From the NCBI GenBank assembly GCA_963845445.1, contig CAWJSE010000002.1, forward strand, positions 3,100,001 to 3,164,000: DNA of 64,000 bases, given 5' to 3'. The notes under the pieces were generated by a model. It saw nothing but the letters and a program-made list of their open reading frames with translations, ran no database searches and had not been told where the DNA came from. Numbering within the stretch: position 1 is the stretch's first letter; each line of letters begins with the position of its first letter. This stretch comes from JABDBL01 sp963845445. Its GTDB lineage: Bacteria > Cyanobacteriota > Vampirovibrionia > Obscuribacterales > Obscuribacteraceae. The translations under genes and the position numbers were made by a program. This document shows, one piece after another, positions 61,430 to 64,000 of the stretch.

Positions 61430-62809
61430 ATGTGGCATAATGCAAAATATTTAAGCCCAACTTTTAACCTTTTATTGTTTCTTATATTCTTATTTTGCTT
61501 TGCGAATTTCGCTGATCGTTCCTATGCTTTGGCCGAGCCCACCGGTAGCAAGACCGAACAAATATCAGAACAGCAATGCCCTTTGCTTACAGTGCAAACT
61601 AGAAAATTCTATAAACATAAACCATCAGAGCCTGTAATTTATCAAGTTGATGCAATACCTCTTGGCAAGCGTACCCCCTTACTAATCGTTCATGGATTAA
61701 GGGCAGAGTATTATCCATTCTTCCGTTGGGCTAAATTAGTCAAACATCTGAATTCAAATAAAGAGTTTGCCAGCAAATTTAAAATCTATTTGGCTCGCTA
61801 TAACAGCCTGGATCTGCTTGACAATACCGTTCCGCAAATGCAAGACAAAATCGCTCAGTTCTACCAATCGATCGGCAAAAAGCAAATATATGTTTTAGCT
61901 TTAAGTATTGGTGGCAACTTGGTCTACGAGTCTATGCAAAAGCCTGAAACAGACAGCCAAATAAAACTACTGATGACTATGGGCTCGCCTTTTCACGGTT
62001 CCCCTTTATTTTGTGCCGATTGGCTTCGATATGGTATCTATAAAAATCTTTCTTTCCCGTGGACACGCATAGATCACAACATTGCTTACAAGCTTTATTT
62101 CGATCGCAATCCAGCCTTGATAAAAGATTTCCGTTGGGATAATTGTGACGGAGCAATACCAAATATTGGTCACTTTGCCTCAAAACTGCCGTTTGGACCA
62201 AAAGGTAATTTAACGCCAGAGGCATCTGTAAATGATCGCACCGTAGCTATAAACAAAAGAAATTTTGATAAGAGTAAACTCATTACTTATAGCGGCTATC
62301 TTATCAATCCATATCAATTACCAGAAGCAGCAAGATTTATCGAATGCACATTCATGTTCCCTTACACACTAGTCACCACAGGCTTACCCGCATATTTGGC
62401 TCGTGAACATGCTGTTCTAAAAATGCTAAATCGAGTGATTGGTACTGTTGTTACTACTGAAGCTACAGCCAAAAGAGCCAAAACTAATTTTGTTTATGCG
62501 CTCAATGATGGTATCACTCCGATAATCAGTTCTATGTTTTTGGCTGATAAAAATTGTGCCGAAGGAGGACTAGCACGTGAAGTCGATCTCATGAAGTTGA
62601 AATCCCTGGCAGATGTGCGCACGGCAAGAATATTTCGCAATATAGATCATTTAACGTACATTGATGGACGAAGATCTACAGTACTACCCTTTCCACTGCG
62701 CGATGAATTGAATACTGAAGCCGGGAGCCGTGAGATATTCGATTGGATATTATTTGATCTTGATTGTCCGGTGGCAGATGATCATGTGGCACAAAGCCGT
62801 GACTCATAA
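61430..62809 (+). CDS. Secreted alpha/beta hydrolase (lipase-like)
   Basis: The 459-residue protein has a signal peptide (about 12-34, LLLFLIFLFCFANFADRSYA) and a hydrolase core: LLIVHGLRAEYYPFFRW (oxyanion region) and VLALSIGGNLVYESM, where the Ser of SIGG is the likely nucleophile. The Asp and His are probably in NDGITPII and IDHLTYIDG. It resembles secreted lipases/esterases or PGAP1-like proteins. The ORF is divergent from the glycosyltransferase gene; the two may share a lipid theme, but this is not shown. Confidence 0.75.
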   Translation: MWHNAKYLSPTFNLLLFLIFLFCFANFADRSYALAEPTGSKTEQISEQQCPLLTVQTRKFYKHKPSEPVIYQVDAIPLGKRTPLLIVHGLRAEYYPFFRWAKLVKHLNSNKEFASKFKIYLARYNSLDLLDNTVPQMQDKIAQFYQSIGKKQIYVLALSIGGNLVYESMQKPETDSQIKLLMTMGSPFHGSPLFCADWLRYGIYKNLSFPWTRIDHNIAYKLYFDRNPALIKDFRWDNCDGAIPNIGHFASKLPFGPKGNLTPEASVNDRTVAINKRNFDKSKLITYSGYLINPYQLPEAARFIECTFMFPYTLVTTGLPAYLAREHAVLKMLNRVIGTVVTTEATAKRAKTNFVYALNDGITPIISSMFLADKNCAEGGLAREVDLMKLKSLADVRTARIFRNIDHLTYIDGRRSTVLPFPLRDELNTEAGSREIFDWILFDLDCPVADDHVAQSRDS

Positions 62810-62957
62810 TTAAGACATCTTAATCATATATACATCAGTCTTAACTATTGTTTTAACCAAGCTCGCTTATACTAAATACATAAATACTTTAGCTTTCTTC
62901 CCTAATATAACTGTTGTCCTGGAAGAGGTGTAATGCCTCATTTCGGAGGTGTTGTCT

Positions 62958-63224
62958 ATGCGCGTTGAATTAGTTTACCATCCTGAATGTAATCTTTATA
63001 AATCAATTTATAAAGTATTGGAAGATGTGATTGCTGAAGAGCGGCTACCCATCCCAGTAGAAATGGTTGAAGAAAAGGCACGTGCTAATGCGCCTTATAT
63101 TCGGCTCGACGGACATATCATCATGAATATCAAAAATGATCATACCTTCGAACACTTAAGAGATTTTGTTCGCAGAGAATGGATCGATATTAATCATCCA
63201 AAAGAAACTAATCCAATGGCTTAG
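62958..63224 (+). CDS. Small thioredoxin-fold-like protein
   Basis: ATG 62958 follows GGAGGTG with optimal spacing; the upstream start 62949 lies over the ribosome site. The 88-residue protein reads MRVELVYHPECNLYKSIYKV, then RANAPYIRLDGHIIMNIKND. The HPEC near the first strand and the cis-Pro-like APYIRLDG suggest a thioredoxin-like fold with a single Cys. Redox function is uncertain. It converges with the nuclease gene, ending exactly next to it. Confidence 0.6.
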   Translation: MRVELVYHPECNLYKSIYKVLEDVIAEERLPIPVEMVEEKARANAPYIRLDGHIIMNIKNDHTFEHLRDFVRREWIDINHPKETNPMA

Positions 63225-64000
63225 TTATAATTGATACAACAATCCGGACTGAGCAAAATAAATTGCTAGCTTCGCTTGAATTCCGGTCAATTGGTTGAAA
63301 TCCTTGCCATAGCTCTCTAGCTGGAAACGGTGTCTCAGTACTTGTTGCTTAATAGCGTCTTCAGAAAAGCGATCTGTTTTGTAATCAATCAAATACCATT
63401 GGCCGTCGTTTGTTCCGAGAAGCAAATCCGGTCGTTTTGAAAGTAATTGATCTGCACCGTTATTCATGTAGTAAGACCACTCATGATAAATAATTCTTGC
63501 GCTTGACAAAATGACTTTTAAATCACTTTTTGTATAGACTGCAAGAAGTTTTTTCCCTTCCTCAATTAAAGCCAGCTTGAAAGCTGGGTGTACAGCTTCA
63601 TCTGCAAACTGTTCAAGCAGAGCAGCTAGTTCGTTATCTTTTAATTCCACTTTGTCTTGGGGTAAATATTCCATTATTCGGTGAAAAAATTTACCTATTA
63701 AAGCCGGACTGGGACTCGCTTCGGTTGAATTTGGTGTGATTCTGTAGGGCAGTGACACTGCTGGCAAATCTGCTGTAGGCCAGTCTAAATTTGTTGCAAG
63801 CGGTTCAATCAATTGCTCTACTTTGTCCCTTTTGGCAGCATCTAGTACCGCTAGGTTTTTTGTTGTGCTTTCCCATAGATTTTGTTGGACAGCCAATAAA
63901 TCATTTAATTCCGGTGCTTTCACACAAAAGGTCTGCCCATCTAATTTTGTGAGCAATGGTTGTAGCCAGTTAGCAACCGATTGTTTGCTAGAGTCATTGC
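63225..64000 (-). CDS. RecB/AddA-type PD-(D/E)XK nuclease domain, partial at right edge
   Basis: The frame stays open to the window edge, so only the C-terminal part is seen (about 258 residues). It ends with the RecB nuclease family: GKFFHRIMEYLPQ (GxxFHxxxE), HEWSYYMNN (motif E), RPDLLLG and IDYKTDRF (D..LID.KT), then QLESYGKDF. This is the exonuclease end of AddA/UvrD-type helicase-nucleases for double-strand break repair. The helicase motifs would lie beyond the edge. Confidence 0.85.
   Translation of the reverse strand, partial: NDSSKQSVANWLQPLLTKLDGQTFCVKAPELNDLLAVQQNLWESTTKNLAVLDAAKRDKVEQLIEPLATNLDWPTADLPAVSLPYRITPNSTEASPSPALIGKFFHRIMEYLPQDKVELKDNELAALLEQFADEAVHPAFKLALIEEGKKLLAVYTKSDLKVILSSARIIYHEWSYYMNNGADQLLSKRPDLLLGTNDGQWYLIDYKTDRFSEDAIKQQVLRHRFQLESYGKDFNQLTGIQAKLAIYFAQSGLLYQL

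Noticed and set aside
1..64000. Search for transposases, integrases, phage structural genes
   Set aside because: None recognised in any frame, although several genes look acquired.

Overview
The window reads as one chromosomal segment of a TPR-rich Gram-negative-type bacterium. It has a TolC family protein, RND pumps, a lipoprotein and Tad-type pseudopilins. No rRNA, tRNA, transposase or CRISPR array was recognised. The mix of an MGDG-synthase-type glycosyltransferase, a DUF4388 protein, many TPR proteins and a Tad cluster would suit a non-photosynthetic cyanobacterial relative (Vampirovibrionia/Melainabacteria, Obscuribacter-like). That placement is inference only. Most genes are AT-leaning. 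A few single genes are visibly GC-rich and look foreign.

Layout. 1-2223: tail of an ABC-2 permease and a TolC-like protein. 2224-4317: GC-rich orphan gene and a TumE/TumA toxin-antitoxin pair. 4323-9479 (mostly minus): secreted protein, two SMR-like half transporters, HPPD, TPR proteins including a TusA-TPR fusion, and a Cys-rich small protein. 9641-18156: degenerate aspartase/fumarase-like gene, alanine dehydrogenase, exonuclease III, a glycosyltransferase, a second GC-rich orphan, an epimerase and a TPR protein. 18277-28469: an RND efflux locus (membrane fusion protein plus two pump subunits) interrupted by HigBA and a third GC-rich orphan. 28470-39075: GC-rich ParB-like gene, MazEF-like, GH38 mannosidase, VapBC coupled to a quinone reductase, MntA/HepT, and a six-repeat zinc-ribbon protein. 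39232-47906: LOG protein, TPR protein, mutS, roadblock and DUF4388/GGDEF-like genes. 48697-55497: Tad-type pseudopilin cluster with an embedded HTTM pair. 55525-64000: uppS, yqeG, GC-rich TPR gene, hydrolases, glycosyltransferase, and a partial RecB/AddA-type nuclease.

The most unusual signal is a set of five GC-rich single genes (about 2743, 15115, 21594 minus, 28937, 58969 minus). Each has a related noncoding element 120-345 nt upstream in the same orientation and a strong hairpin at or near its 3' end. Three copies align without gaps over 50 nt, a fourth fits the same spacing on the minus strand, and a fifth is degenerate. This looks like a dispersed family of acquired gene cassettes with a common 5' element; its function is unknown.

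A second theme is broken reading frames. An ABC-2 permease, an aspartase-like gene, an RND fusion protein, mutS and a secreted protein each carry a one-base shift in a homopolymer. This fits either sequencing error or a real mismatch-repair defect. The RND case also has dnaX-like frameshift signals.
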